A stretch of DNA of 64,000 nucleotides from Hyphococcus sp. (GCA_028281665.1 JANQJK010000027.1:1-64000), one strand, 5' to 3'; counted from the stretch's first letter, positions 10,101-18,807 are shown. The notes: generated by a model not told the origin, from the letters alone. Numbers and translations are program-made.

Positions 10101-10465
10101 TCATGCGCGAGCATGTGCCCCATTACATGACGCCGCAGTTCTTTATGGAACTGTCGGCGCTGCCGCTCACGAACAACAATAAGATCGATCGCAAGGCGCT
10201 GCCGGCGCCGGCGGGCGTTGCCGCGTCGGCAAGGCGCGTTGCGCCGAGAACGCAGCGCGAGATTGCGCTTGCCGATATCTGGAGCGACATCCTGCGTGCG
10301 CCGGAAATCTCCGTGACGGATAATTTTTTCGAGCTTGGCGGTCAGTCTCTACAGGCCGCGCGGATGATCGCGCGCGCGCGGGACGCCATCGGTCTGACGA
10401 TTTCGGCACGCGAAGTGATTTTTGAAACCCTTGAGCAACTCGCAGCGGATTGCGTCGCTGCGTAA
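7145..10465 (+). CDS. NRPS, docking-condensation-adenylation(Gly?)-PCP
   Basis: 1106 residues. An N-terminal ~60-residue segment resembles the TubC docking domain. A condensation domain follows (HHIVWDG at 205-211), then an adenylation domain (about 525-1015) with YTSGSTGDPKG, YGPTETT and the A10 lysine in NNKIDRKALP, then a PCP with GGQS (S1068). Read against the GrsA positions, the binding-pocket code is D-V-L-Q-L-G-M-V-W-K, very close to the known glycine code DILQLG(L/M)IWK, so glycine activation is predicted. There is no thioesterase, reductase or terminal condensation domain. The start is a TTG overlapping the upstream TGA, with GAGGAG at 7131-7136. It is the last assembly-line protein of the operon. 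Confidence 0.93.
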   Translation: MIEPARIDSVDDFLHQMRDCGVTFGREDGALRVTAPKGRLSTADAAYIRDHKVEILSALGDDNTLTSPTTAGSLREPLSYQQEKIWSHQLMFPEMSLYNLATAWRLHGDLDTAAFARAFGRVVARHDVLRARFEMIDGAPFVSYREAVQVELPVEDLGPELSDRDLVAELETLRDAPMALDRGEVFRARLLRRTAREHVFFFSPHHIVWDGLSWDVFFRELSAFYVEETGGDGADLPPLTNRYADFAATHRRWMKSGAPEKELEYWRTYYSSDTPPLALPADVKRPKLFTYEGSAVSFDLPADVVSSVRALATQSRCTPFVVYLTAWQAYLHRITGQSDIVVGAPVQGRQDEGAADLIGCFGNVLGLRAQVDAAGSFSSMLARTRATFFDVIERQQTPVEFLASELRGSRDVSRTALFQALFTYQNETERPQRIGDIALETIDIAPGGAPTDIRLEITETGEAATGEVNYATDVVNAEGAKHLADGFMVFLADALAHPDKRIADIEVMSAESKRCVLSEWNETNTDYRWDALAFDYFDEAAAAHPDAPAISIGEKSLTYAQLQSRANRIAHLLRGEGVEEGDIVAVYMNRSIDMIASILGVWKAGAALLPIDPEFPQNRLAYMLEDARAKAVLSVTPLIEDWLVAAAPVIDLEARAAALDAMPETAPAIGRDRAAERAYVIYTSGSTGDPKGVENSHRALCNFIEGMMREPGMVREDRLLAVTTISFDVMLLELFVTLSAGAEIVLATEDEGMDGFALADLIERRDITVLQGTPATWRILFDAEWRGKADLKALCGGEAMPADLADRLPKLAGELWNMYGPTETTVWSTCALIEDASNIHVGRPIQNTKVYVLDDFGNPAPVGVAGDLWIGGDGVALGYLGKPALTAERFRDNPFEPSAGRIYNTGDRARWRRDGTMEILGRRDEQIKVRGYRIELGDIEAAINKHPAVREAAAALRDDQSGEASLVAYVVFKDGLSATNSELRRFMREHVPHYMTPQFFMELSALPLTNNNKIDRKALPAPAGVAASARRVAPRTQREIALADIWSDILRAPEISVTDNFFELGGQSLQAARMIARARDAIGLTISAREVIFETLEQLAADCVAA

Positions 10466-10522
10466 CATCGGCGCGGCCCGGCGATGACAACGCTCTGGAG
10501 AGGCTGCTGAGAGGAAACCGCA

Positions 10523-11329
10523 ATGGCCGCCACGCCACTACATTTCGGCGATAGCGATCGCAAGCTTTACGGCGTGTTCCATCATCCGGAACAACGCGCG
10601 GCCAACGCGCCGGCGGTCCTGTTACTCAACCCGTTTGGCGAGGAAGCGATCCGCTCGTTTCGGATTTTCAAGCAGCTTGCCGAGCGGCTGGCGCGCGCCG
10701 GCCGGCCCGTTTTGCGGTTCGACTATTACGGGACAGGCGACTCAGAGGGAGATTGCGAAACGGTCGACTTTGACGGGATGATCCGCGACGCCGCGACGGC
10801 TCAAGAGGAACTCGAAGCCTTGAGCGGCGCGCGGCGTTTCGTATGGGTGGGGCTCGGGCTCGGCGGCGCGGTCGCGCTTCGAGCGGCGATTGAAACCGCC
10901 GCAAGGCCGACGCAGTTGTTTCTGTGGGATCCGGTGCTCTCCGGCGCCGACTATCTTGCCGGGCTGCGGCGCGCGCACATTGCGACACTTTCGGCTGCGC
11001 TCGATCTGCCCCAGTCGCGGATCGAACGGGAGATTCCCGAGGAGATTTCCGAAGCGTTGGGGTTTTGCCTGCCGGACCGCTTTTGCGCGCAACTGAAAGT
11101 CTTTGACTTCGTTGAAAGCAGGAAGGTTGCCCGTGAGATCCGTCTGATCGGGTCAGAAGACACTGTCATCTCCGCACGGCACGAAGACGCGCTGAAAAAT
11201 GCGGCTGCGGAATTTCGTCAGTACGACAGCGGGTCGACCGTCTGGAACAGCAATGAGGCAATGAACGCCTACACCATTCCAATGGATGTGCTTGATTGTA
11301 TTGCCGGCTCGGCGGGCGGGCGGTCATGA
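10523..11329 (+). CDS. Alpha/beta-hydrolase-fold protein lacking the nucleophile
   Basis: 268 residues with an alpha/beta-hydrolase N-terminal half: an LLNPFGEE strand-loop, RFDYYGTGDSEG after strand 4, then the nucleophile elbow. The elbow reads GLGLGG, so the usual Ser of G-x-S-x-G is a Gly. No clear catalytic His is visible near the C terminus. It may be a non-catalytic partner or carrier-protein-binding protein. It resembles the second of the paired hydrolases that accompany exosortase-A loci (the TIGR03101 kind), but I cannot verify that without a search. GAGGAAA precedes the ATG. The gene overlaps the next hydrolase by 4 bases, implying coupled translation. Confidence 0.82.
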   Translation: MAATPLHFGDSDRKLYGVFHHPEQRAANAPAVLLLNPFGEEAIRSFRIFKQLAERLARAGRPVLRFDYYGTGDSEGDCETVDFDGMIRDAATAQEELEALSGARRFVWVGLGLGGAVALRAAIETAARPTQLFLWDPVLSGADYLAGLRRAHIATLSAALDLPQSRIEREIPEEISEALGFCLPDRFCAQLKVFDFVESRKVAREIRLIGSEDTVISARHEDALKNAAAEFRQYDSGSTVWNSNEAMNAYTIPMDVLDCIAGSAGGRS

Positions 11330-12180
11330 AAGAACGCATCATCCAGTTCGGCCCGGATGGCCTTTTGAGCGGCGTTCTGCGTGAAAGCGCCGCCGCCGGC
11401 GCGAACGGTCTCATGCTTTTCAATGCCGGCGTCGTTCACCGCATCGGTGCGCACCGGTTGAACGTGAAACTTGCGCGCGCGCTTCATGAGCCGAGCCTGC
11501 GGTTTGATCTGTCCGGGCAGGGTGAAAGCCCGGCCGCTGCGGCAGGACTCGGTTTCGAGGATCAGGCCATCGCGGATATCGCCGCTGCAATTGATGCGCT
11601 TGAGAATGAAGCAAATGTTGACGGCGTCGTCGCCATCGGCATGTGTTCGGGCGCGGATCACGCCCTGCGCGCCGCGGTCGTCGATCCCCGGATTAGCGGC
11701 GTTGTGTTGCTGGACCCGTATGCCTATCCGAACGACGACGCAGCGGGCGCGGACCTGCTGGCGCGCGCCGCCGATCCTGACCGTTGGTCGCGCAAAATTA
11801 AATCGCTCATGTTGCGCCGCGACGACGTCGGCGATACCGCCAGCGGGAATGGGCGCAGGACCGGGGGCGGCGACGAAATCGACCAGGGTCGCCCGCTCGC
11901 GCCAAAGGAAGAGTTCGCCGCTGACTTGACGGCGCTGGTTCAGCGCGGAGTTCGCATCCTTATTGTGTATACGGGACTGGTGCGCCGCCACGTCTCCAAG
12001 CCTGCGCATTTCTTCAAGACATTTGCGGCATATGACTTCGAAGGACGCATTGACGTTGAGGCCATGCCTCACACGGATCACACGTTTTCGACCATCGCGT
12101 CGCAGGAAACCCTCATTGGCCGTGTCGACGAATGGCTGCGCCGACGTTCTTCCGCCGCATGCGACAGGCGCGCATCGTGA
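11326..12180 (+). CDS. Alpha/beta hydrolase with cysteine nucleophile
   Basis: 284 residues from the ATG that overlaps the upstream TGA (ATGA); an in-frame ATG at 11296 is less likely. The fold is seen in RFDLSGQGES and in the elbow GMCSG, where Cys replaces the normal Ser. The likely acid/histidine region is AMPHTDHTFS near the C terminus. Exosortase-A-associated hydrolase 1 proteins (TIGR03100) also carry a Cys-type elbow, so that relationship is plausible. In this operon it could release or transfer the peptide-polyketide chain, since the NRPS has no thioesterase; this is inference. Its 3' end runs into the flippase gene. Confidence 0.85.
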   Translation: MKERIIQFGPDGLLSGVLRESAAAGANGLMLFNAGVVHRIGAHRLNVKLARALHEPSLRFDLSGQGESPAAAAGLGFEDQAIADIAAAIDALENEANVDGVVAIGMCSGADHALRAAVVDPRISGVVLLDPYAYPNDDAAGADLLARAADPDRWSRKIKSLMLRRDDVGDTASGNGRRTGGGDEIDQGRPLAPKEEFAADLTALVQRGVRILIVYTGLVRRHVSKPAHFFKTFAAYDFEGRIDVEAMPHTDHTFSTIASQETLIGRVDEWLRRRSSAACDRRAS

Positions 12181-13700
12181 GCGCCGGCGCCGCAGTCTCC
12201 GAAGCGCCCGCCCTGACCAAGCGCGTCATGCGGGGCGCCGCATGGATTATCGGCGGGCGTTTCGTTGTGCGCACGCTCGGTCTCGTCAATACGCTGATCC
12301 TCGCCCGGCTGCTCCTGCCGGAGGACTTCGGCCTTGTCGCCATCGGCGTCACCGTGATGCAGCTTCTGCAAAACATCACCGATATTGGCGTATCGCGCAC
12401 CGTCGTCAAATTCCGAGACGCAGGACGCAAACAATACGACACGTTGTTCACAATCTCCCTCATTCGCGGGCTTGCGGTAACGGCAGTCATGCTGCTTGCG
12501 GCGACGCTTGCGGGCGGCTTTTACAACGACCCCCGCGCAACCGTGGTCTTTTTCGGGATCAGCATCGTTCCGCTTCTTCACGCTATAATAAATCCGCGCT
12601 TCTTCGAGTTCGAACGCGAACTTGATTTTTCGAAGCAGTTCGGGCTGGAGGCCGCGGACAAACTCATTGGCGTTGCCGTGTCGATCACCATCGCTGTTGT
12701 ATTTCAAAGCTACTGGGCAATCATTCTCGGCCTGGTTTCCGGCGCATTTGCGCAAACCATCATGTCCTGGTTGCTTCGCCCGTACCGGCCGCGTCTTTCA
12801 TTCGCCGCGATCGGTGAGATCGGCGGTTTTGCCGGCTGGCTTGCGGGCCTGAGTTTTGTTGCTGCGCTGAACAACAAGCTTGATGTGCTGTTTCTCGGCA
12901 AGTTCGTCAGCCCGGCCGATGTCGGCGCGTTCTTTGTCGGCGGTTCTATTGCGTCCCTGCCGAGCGGGGAGGTCGCCATACCCATGGCGCGGGCCATTTA
13001 TCCGGGGTTTTCGGAGTTGCAGGGTGACAGCGCCGCCATGCGACGCGCCTATCTCCGCGGCGCCGAGGCGCTGGCCTTCATCGCGATGCCGGCCTCCTTC
13101 GGCGTTGCCTTCGTTGCGCAGGATCTCGTGGCGTTGCTGCTCGGCGCCGGCTGGGAGCGCGCGGTCTTGATGCTCCAGTATTTCAGCCCGGCCGCCGGTC
13201 TCGCCGTCATATTTTACGCGACCAACGCTTATGCGCTCGCGCTGGGCCGCGCACGGCTGATTTTCCTGCGAGAGGTTCTCGTATTTTTCATACGCATGCC
13301 GATTTTCATTATCGCGGCCTATTTCTACGGGCTGCTGGGCGCGGCGATTGCCTGCGCCGTCGGCCTTCTCGTGATTGCGCTGCTCAATGCCGGCCTTTAT
13401 GCGCGGCTCAGCGGCGGCGCGCCATTTGAGCCGCTCTGGCGCGCGCGGCGAAGCCTCGCAGGCGTCGCCGCCATGGCGGCGTACTTCGTTTTCCTGCGCG
13501 GACATCTGGGCGCTATCGATGATTGGCCGCTGGCTGCGCGCCTCACAGCCGACGCAGCGATTGGCGCGACTCTCTATTTCATGACGGTTTTGACATTATG
13601 GCGGGCCGAGGGCGCTCCCGACAGCGTTGAGCGGCTAGCCGTTAACCAACTTAGCGCCGCCAGCATCCGCTTTCGGCGGGTTCTGGGCGGCGTTTCTTAA
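12177..13700 (+). CDS. Wzx/MOP-family oligosaccharide or lipid flippase
   Basis: About 507 residues from the GTG that overlaps the upstream TGA (GTGA). An ATG at 12132 gives 522 residues and cannot be excluded. The protein is almost entirely hydrophobic segments, starting with a Wzx-like N terminus (RGAAWIIGGRFVVRTLG, then LARLLLPEDFGLVAIG). The family flips lipid-linked oligosaccharides or other amphiphiles across the inner membrane. As last gene of the PKS-NRPS operon it is the best candidate exporter for the product or for a glycan carrying it, but the substrate is not shown by sequence. A terminator lies about 100 bases downstream. Confidence 0.9.
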   Translation: MSAGAAVSEAPALTKRVMRGAAWIIGGRFVVRTLGLVNTLILARLLLPEDFGLVAIGVTVMQLLQNITDIGVSRTVVKFRDAGRKQYDTLFTISLIRGLAVTAVMLLAATLAGGFYNDPRATVVFFGISIVPLLHAIINPRFFEFERELDFSKQFGLEAADKLIGVAVSITIAVVFQSYWAIILGLVSGAFAQTIMSWLLRPYRPRLSFAAIGEIGGFAGWLAGLSFVAALNNKLDVLFLGKFVSPADVGAFFVGGSIASLPSGEVAIPMARAIYPGFSELQGDSAAMRRAYLRGAEALAFIAMPASFGVAFVAQDLVALLLGAGWERAVLMLQYFSPAAGLAVIFYATNAYALALGRARLIFLREVLVFFIRMPIFIIAAYFYGLLGAAIACAVGLLVIALLNAGLYARLSGGAPFEPLWRARRSLAGVAAMAAYFVFLRGHLGAIDDWPLAARLTADAAIGATLYFMTVLTLWRAEGAPDSVERLAVNQLSAASIRFRRVLGGVS

Positions 13701-13800
13701 GCATGAACTTTTGCGTTTCCTTAATGTAGAATTGAGATGAGTAACGGCGCTGGCTCCGGCTTTAACCGAAACCCGCTTGCACCGGATTTTAGGAGGCAGC

Positions 13801-13836
13801 ATAAAAACCCCGGCCGTGGCGCCGGGGATTTTTATT
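13801..13836. terminator. Bidirectional Rho-independent terminator
   Basis: A perfect 7-bp stem CCCCGGC (13808-13814) / GCCGGGG (13821-13827) closes a 6-base loop. It is flanked by ATAAAAA on the left and ATTTTTATTT on the right, so it works in both directions. It sits between the converging flippase (+) and M23 peptidase (-) genes. Confidence 0.85.
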
Positions 13837-13843
13837 TCAACGA

Positions 13844-15664
13844 CTAAAGGTTTTCATTGTCCGGCGTTTCGCCTTCGGCGAATAGCGGCTCGGGCTCCGC
13901 CGCCGGCGTGCGCATCAGGTCAATGCGGTCGCGTTCCAGTCTGAAACGGTCGAGCGCCGCGCCGGTTAATTGTTTGCCCGTCGCGATTTTCAGTTTCTGC
14001 GGGTTCACGGCCTTGCCGTTTAAATGCACTTCATAATGAAGATGCGGCCCGGTTGAGCGACCGGTGGTTCCCACATAGCCGATAATATCGCCCTGCCGCA
14101 CGCGCTTGCCCTTGCGCACGCCCTTACGGAAACTTTTCAGATGCGCATAGGCGGTTTTGTAGCCGTTTGCGTGGCGAATGCGGATGTAATTGCCAAAGCT
14201 CCCATACCGGTCTGCGCGTTCGACCACGCCGTCGCCGGCGGCCTTGATCGGCGTGCCCCGCGGCGCGGCAAAATCAACGCCTTTGTGGGCCCGGCGATAG
14301 CCGAGGATGGGGTGACGCCGGGTGCCGAAGCGTGACGACAATCGCGCGCCGTCGATGGGCGTCTTCATGAGCAGCCTTTTGGCGCTCTGGCCGGCGGCGT
14401 CGTAAAAGTCGCCGCGTCCTTCCTCTTCCTCAAATCGGTAGTACCCCTTTTCGCGGGATTTGCCGCGCCAGTTCAGCCGCGCAAAAACGATTTCGCCCCC
14501 GGCGGCCATTTGTCCGCGGTCGTCGTATTTTGCCTCGAAGATCAGTTCGAATTCGTCGCCGCCGAAAATCTCCCGTTGAAAATCCACATCATAGGCGAAC
14601 GCGTCCGCGAGACCCGCGATGATCTCGTCAGGCGCGCCCAGCGCTTTTGCCGACAGGTAAAGACTGCCGTCGATGCGGCCTTCGATGGCGTGCATGTGGG
14701 TCGTCAGCTCGATGGGAGTCGCCTCGGCCTCGAAGGCGCCGCCCGCGGCGCGCGTGACGTTGATTTTCTTTTCGAAGCCGTCGCGAAACGATAACGAAAG
14801 AAGGCGCGCCTGCGTTTCTCTGTAGTCGGCAAGCTGAAAGAGCGTTTGGTTCGGCCATCCGAGGCGCAGGCGAAACTGTTGGCCGGGTTTCAGCCGGCGA
14901 AGATTATAGTGCCGGCCGAAGGCGTACGCCGCTGCATTGCGATCGGCGGGGGCAACGCCCGCTCGTTTTAGCGCGTCTACAAATGTCTCGCCCCGGGCAA
15001 TCGTAATCGTGGCTTCCGCCGCATCGCGGGCGAAGTCGCGCGCATAAGCAACGGCCGGCGTTAAATGGCGAATCTCGCGGTCGGCCGGCAGAAAGATGAT
15101 CGACGGGTCGATCTTTGCAGCCGGCGCCTTCGTGACGTCGCCGATCGGCGTGATGCGCGCGGAGCGCGACACCGCTGCGCGGCGCTCAAGCACGGGCTTT
15201 ATGCGTGGGCGGAACGCATCGCCCGTTGTCGGATAGGCCGCTGTCTCGACGCCGGTGCGCGCAGCGCGCGATTGCGCCAGCGCTTCCGCAACCAGAGCGT
15301 CGGTGTCCGCAGGTTTTGCCGCGGCGGTCGGCGCTTCGCCAGATGTCGGCGCAACGTCTGTCGGGGCAACTCCGACGGGCGCGACTTCAGCCGCAACGAC
15401 GTCATTGGTTGCTAAGACCGCCTCGGTTTTGACGGTTTCCTCAGCGTTAGGCGGCTGAGAGGGCGCCGACTGGGATGCCGTCTGGGGCGCCGACTGGGGC
15501 GCCGGCGCGCCAAGCATGGCGTAGGTCAAAAACGCCGCACCCCCTGCGAGAACGGCAAGGGAGGCCGCAATGCCGGCGGCCCCGCGCCTTTTTCGCTCGA
15601 TCGGGCAAAAAGCGGCGCCATCCTCGGTAAAGGTCTGACCTGTTTCGACAAATTCGTCCGACAT
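13844..15664 (-). CDS. M23 family metallopeptidase (murein endopeptidase type)
   Basis: 606 residues. A short cytoplasmic N terminus is followed by one membrane segment (about 32-52) and a long Ala/Pro/Thr-rich periplasmic linker. A LysM/Csd3-like middle domain (about 205-400) leads to a C-terminal M23 domain (about 435-560). Zinc and catalytic motifs are visible: HKGVDFAAPRGTPI (HxxxD) and HLHYEVHLNG (HxH). Proteins of this build cut peptidoglycan cross-links from the periplasmic side and are important for growth. The first ATG is followed by an acidic start and gives the expected topology. It is transcribed divergently from ydbH, which starts about 215 bases away. Confidence 0.92.
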   Translation of the reverse strand: MSDEFVETGQTFTEDGAAFCPIERKRRGAAGIAASLAVLAGGAAFLTYAMLGAPAPQSAPQTASQSAPSQPPNAEETVKTEAVLATNDVVAAEVAPVGVAPTDVAPTSGEAPTAAAKPADTDALVAEALAQSRAARTGVETAAYPTTGDAFRPRIKPVLERRAAVSRSARITPIGDVTKAPAAKIDPSIIFLPADREIRHLTPAVAYARDFARDAAEATITIARGETFVDALKRAGVAPADRNAAAYAFGRHYNLRRLKPGQQFRLRLGWPNQTLFQLADYRETQARLLSLSFRDGFEKKINVTRAAGGAFEAEATPIELTTHMHAIEGRIDGSLYLSAKALGAPDEIIAGLADAFAYDVDFQREIFGGDEFELIFEAKYDDRGQMAAGGEIVFARLNWRGKSREKGYYRFEEEEGRGDFYDAAGQSAKRLLMKTPIDGARLSSRFGTRRHPILGYRRAHKGVDFAAPRGTPIKAAGDGVVERADRYGSFGNYIRIRHANGYKTAYAHLKSFRKGVRKGKRVRQGDIIGYVGTTGRSTGPHLHYEVHLNGKAVNPQKLKIATGKQLTGAALDRFRLERDRIDLMRTPAAEPEPLFAEGETPDNENL

Positions 15665-15879
15665 GAAAACAGCGCTGCAATTTCCGGCCCGGTTGGACCC
15701 TTTATGGGCGTCAAAACCGCCGGCAAATGGCGGGGCTCGCGATATAAGTCAACCATGGCACGCCTCGCCAAGCTCCGCAATTTTCGGCATGGTTTCGGCC
15801 GCTGACCGGTGCTGATTTAAGTGGTTCGGTGTTAACCTTTAACAAATGCCGGCGGCAGGGTTTGAGAGATGTCAGTAAG

Positions 15880-18675
15880 ATGCGCGTCGTAAAGGTTATA
15901 TTGGCGTTCCTTGCGGCGATCATCGTCATCGCCGGAGCGCTCTTTGTCCTGCGCGAGCCGGTCGCCGGTTTCGTGGTGCGTCAGGCGATGGCGGGGCAGG
16001 GTCTGCCGACCCCCCGCGCGCGCGTCAGCGCACTATCCGTTAACCATATTCGCATCGAAGACGTATCGAGCAGGCGCCCGGAGGCTCCCGATACGACGGT
16101 ATTGCAACTCGACTATGTCGATATCGCATTCGACCTTCGCGAAGCGATAACGGCTCGTCGGGTCTCCAGCGTCAATCTCGGCCCCGGTGCGGTTCGCGTC
16201 GACATCGATGGCGATGGGGCGATACGCGTTGCCGGCATGCCTGTGGGCGGGAGCGGCGGGTCGGGCGGCGGTTTGCCGTTCGATGCTCTTAACGTTTCCG
16301 GCCTTCGTCTTGACGTGCACACGCCGGAAGGCGCGGCCGAGGGCGTCGTCGATGCGGCGTATGATGTCGACGGCTCGGGAAACGCGACCGTAACGATCGG
16401 CGCCGAGCGGGCGGGCCTTTCAGGGTTCTCCGCCGAAGATGCGTCCGCCGTGGTCGAGCTGACTTTCGAAGAGCAAGGCGCCCTTGACGCATCTTTCCTC
16501 TATTCCGGCGACATAGAGTCCCCATACGGAGAAATCCGCGGCGTCGATTTTGCGATTGATGGAGAAGGGTCGTCCTGGAAGGACCTCGCGGCCGGCGACT
16601 GGCGCGTCTTCCAGGGCGCGGCTGATGTCAGCGTTCGCGGCGCGCGCGTTGCGCCTCAGGGCGCGCCGGTTAATGTGGGTACGCAGCTTATTGGCGGGCC
16701 GTTCGAAGCGCTGACTGTTTCGGGCGATCTGGTCGTTTCGGTTGAGGACGGCGCTGTCGTCGCCCGGCCGGGCGCGCAGCCGGTGACGATAGCGACAGAC
16801 ACCGGCGCCGGTCTCAGCATTGACGCCGCCATGGATGAGCCTCTGTTCGTGTTCGAGGACATGCAGGCGGCGTTCGCCGGCGTTTTGTCGGCGCGCGGCG
16901 GCGATATCTCGGCGACGGCGACCATCGACATGCATCAAACGCCTGACGGCTGGTACTTCAACATACCCGTGCGCGTCGGCGCCGTCGCAGCGCCGTCATT
17001 CGCACTGAGCGATGTGTCGGCGGTGCTGCGCGGAAACGCCGGCGCGGATTCAATTGAATTCGAAGCGACCACGAGCGGCGAAATTCTGTCAGCGTCGATC
17101 GGGCGTTTCGCCATTTCCGACGCGCCGCTCGCGCTGTCGGTCAGCGGCGTTTTTGACACGGCGACAAGATCGGCCGAAATCCGTCTGCCTGACGACAATT
17201 GTGCGGCGCTGGAGCGCCTCTCGCTCGCCATTGCCGAACAGGATATGGACGCGTCGCTCGACAGGGCGCGACTGTGCCCAAACGGGGCGCCGCTCGCCGT
17301 TATCCGCTTAGACGAAACTCCGACAACGGAGTTTTCCGGCGTCCTCACCGCTAACCGTGCGCGTTATCGTCTGGGTCAAACGCGCTTCAACGGGGCGCCG
17401 CCGGCGATCGAACTTGCCGGACGATACGAGCCTACCGAACATCGCACGACTGCAAACGGCATCGCCAAAGGCGGATCGGTTGTGTTGAACGATCTGCTTC
17501 GCTTTGACCGCGCGGACGCCAGGCTCAACCTGACGCTTGAAGAGGACGGCATGACTGTCACCATCGATGCGGAACAGATTCGCATGACGGAGTACGGCGA
17601 TGACGCGAAAGTCGCGCCCATATTCGCCAAAGGGTCATTGGTGTTGTCCGGGGACGTCGCGCGTTTTGACTATGCAGCGTTTTCAGAAAGTGACGTGCCG
17701 CTCGGCGAAGGCGCCGGCGAGCACGACATCACAGCGGCGGCGGGCGAAGCGTCATTCGCATTCAATCGCCTTTCGTTCGCGCCGGGCGGCTTGCAGCCTG
17801 ATCGGCTGGCGCCGGTGCTGAAAGGCATTATCGGGCTGACGCAGGGCGCCGCTGAAGGCACGGCGAATTTTTCCTGGAACAAGGAACGGATCGAATCGCG
17901 CGCGAACCTCACGTTTGACGACGTAACCTTTCGCGGTCCGGGGCTGACCGTCACCAAAACCGTCGGGGTCAATGGCGACATCGCGTTCTCCAGCCTGTGG
18001 CCGGTTGCGACGGAAGGGCCTCAAACCGTTACCGTCGACGGCGTGGATCTCGGCGCCCTGCAACTACAGGACGGTGAGATCGTGTTCGATATGCCGGGCG
18101 ACGAAACGCTGTTCGTTGAGCGCGCGATCTTCCCCTGGTTTGGCGGCAGGATCGGCGTGCGGGGCGCGACAGCCGCATTCAGCGGCGGCAATGCCGAAGC
18201 GCCGTTGCGCGTTGAAAGCGTCGACCTGAAGCAGATTCTCGAATTCGTCGATGTCGAGGGCCTTTCCGGCGCCGGCACGCTGAATGGCGAGTTGCCGCTG
18301 ATCGTCGAAAACAACCGCGCAAGCTTTGTGGGCGGACGATTATCCGCTGAAGGTCCAGGGCGCATCTCATATGTCGGTAACGCGGGTGCGGCGGCTGCGC
18401 AAGCTGGCGACAATGCGCAATTCGCGTTCGATGTGTTGCGCGATCTCGAATATGAAACGCTTTCTGTGCTGATTGACGGCCCGCTGGACGGGCGTCTTGA
18501 TTTCCTGATTTCGTTTGAGGGCACGGGCGAAGTCAGCCTTAACCGCGCTCGCGGGCGCGTGCCGGTCAAGTACAATATCACGCTGGATGCGGCGCTGCTG
18601 GATCTCTTTAATCAGGCAAATCTGTCCCGTAATCTGCAATTGCAGATCGAAAACGCCGTCCGCGCCAGTGAATAA
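15880..18675 (+). CDS. ydbH: YdbH family AsmA-like intermembrane lipid transport protein
   Basis: 931 residues. It begins with a single N-terminal membrane anchor (MRVVKVILAFLAAIIVIAGALFV) and continues as a very long beta-rich periplasmic region with no enzyme motifs, the profile of AsmA/TamB-type bridge proteins. The two following genes are a YnbE lipoprotein and a YdbL protein, which fixes the assignment. In E. coli YdbH is one of the redundant inner-to-outer membrane phospholipid transporters. I chose the ATG at 15880 because it places the hydrophobic anchor at the N terminus; an upstream ATG at 15829 adds 17 polar residues. Confidence 0.9.
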   Translation: MRVVKVILAFLAAIIVIAGALFVLREPVAGFVVRQAMAGQGLPTPRARVSALSVNHIRIEDVSSRRPEAPDTTVLQLDYVDIAFDLREAITARRVSSVNLGPGAVRVDIDGDGAIRVAGMPVGGSGGSGGGLPFDALNVSGLRLDVHTPEGAAEGVVDAAYDVDGSGNATVTIGAERAGLSGFSAEDASAVVELTFEEQGALDASFLYSGDIESPYGEIRGVDFAIDGEGSSWKDLAAGDWRVFQGAADVSVRGARVAPQGAPVNVGTQLIGGPFEALTVSGDLVVSVEDGAVVARPGAQPVTIATDTGAGLSIDAAMDEPLFVFEDMQAAFAGVLSARGGDISATATIDMHQTPDGWYFNIPVRVGAVAAPSFALSDVSAVLRGNAGADSIEFEATTSGEILSASIGRFAISDAPLALSVSGVFDTATRSAEIRLPDDNCAALERLSLAIAEQDMDASLDRARLCPNGAPLAVIRLDETPTTEFSGVLTANRARYRLGQTRFNGAPPAIELAGRYEPTEHRTTANGIAKGGSVVLNDLLRFDRADARLNLTLEEDGMTVTIDAEQIRMTEYGDDAKVAPIFAKGSLVLSGDVARFDYAAFSESDVPLGEGAGEHDITAAAGEASFAFNRLSFAPGGLQPDRLAPVLKGIIGLTQGAAEGTANFSWNKERIESRANLTFDDVTFRGPGLTVTKTVGVNGDIAFSSLWPVATEGPQTVTVDGVDLGALQLQDGEIVFDMPGDETLFVERAIFPWFGGRIGVRGATAAFSGGNAEAPLRVESVDLKQILEFVDVEGLSGAGTLNGELPLIVENNRASFVGGRLSAEGPGRISYVGNAGAAAAQAGDNAQFAFDVLRDLEYETLSVLIDGPLDGRLDFLISFEGTGEVSLNRARGRVPVKYNITLDAALLDLFNQANLSRNLQLQIENAVRASE

Positions 18676-18807
18676 TCTCGCAATACCGCCGCAATTGGTC
18701 CGAAACCGACGCCAATTTCGCCTAGTTTTCGCCGGATGGACGGTCTAAAAATGGCGGGAGGAAGCGACGAATCAACACTGTCGGTCACGGCGGAAAAGGG
18801 GTGCGCG

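Noticed and set aside
13737-13847. 36-codon + strand ORF downstream of the flippase
   Set aside because: It runs straight through the terminator hairpin and its composition is low-complexity Gly/Asn/Arg; not a likely gene.
15753-15775. TGGCAC sequence resembling a sigma-54 -24 element
   Set aside because: No TTGC-type -12 element at the required spacing.
15816-15842. Cluster of TTAA/TTAAC motifs before ydbH
   Set aside because: Spacings between the TTAA units are 3 and 11-12 bases, not the seven needed for a CtrA box.
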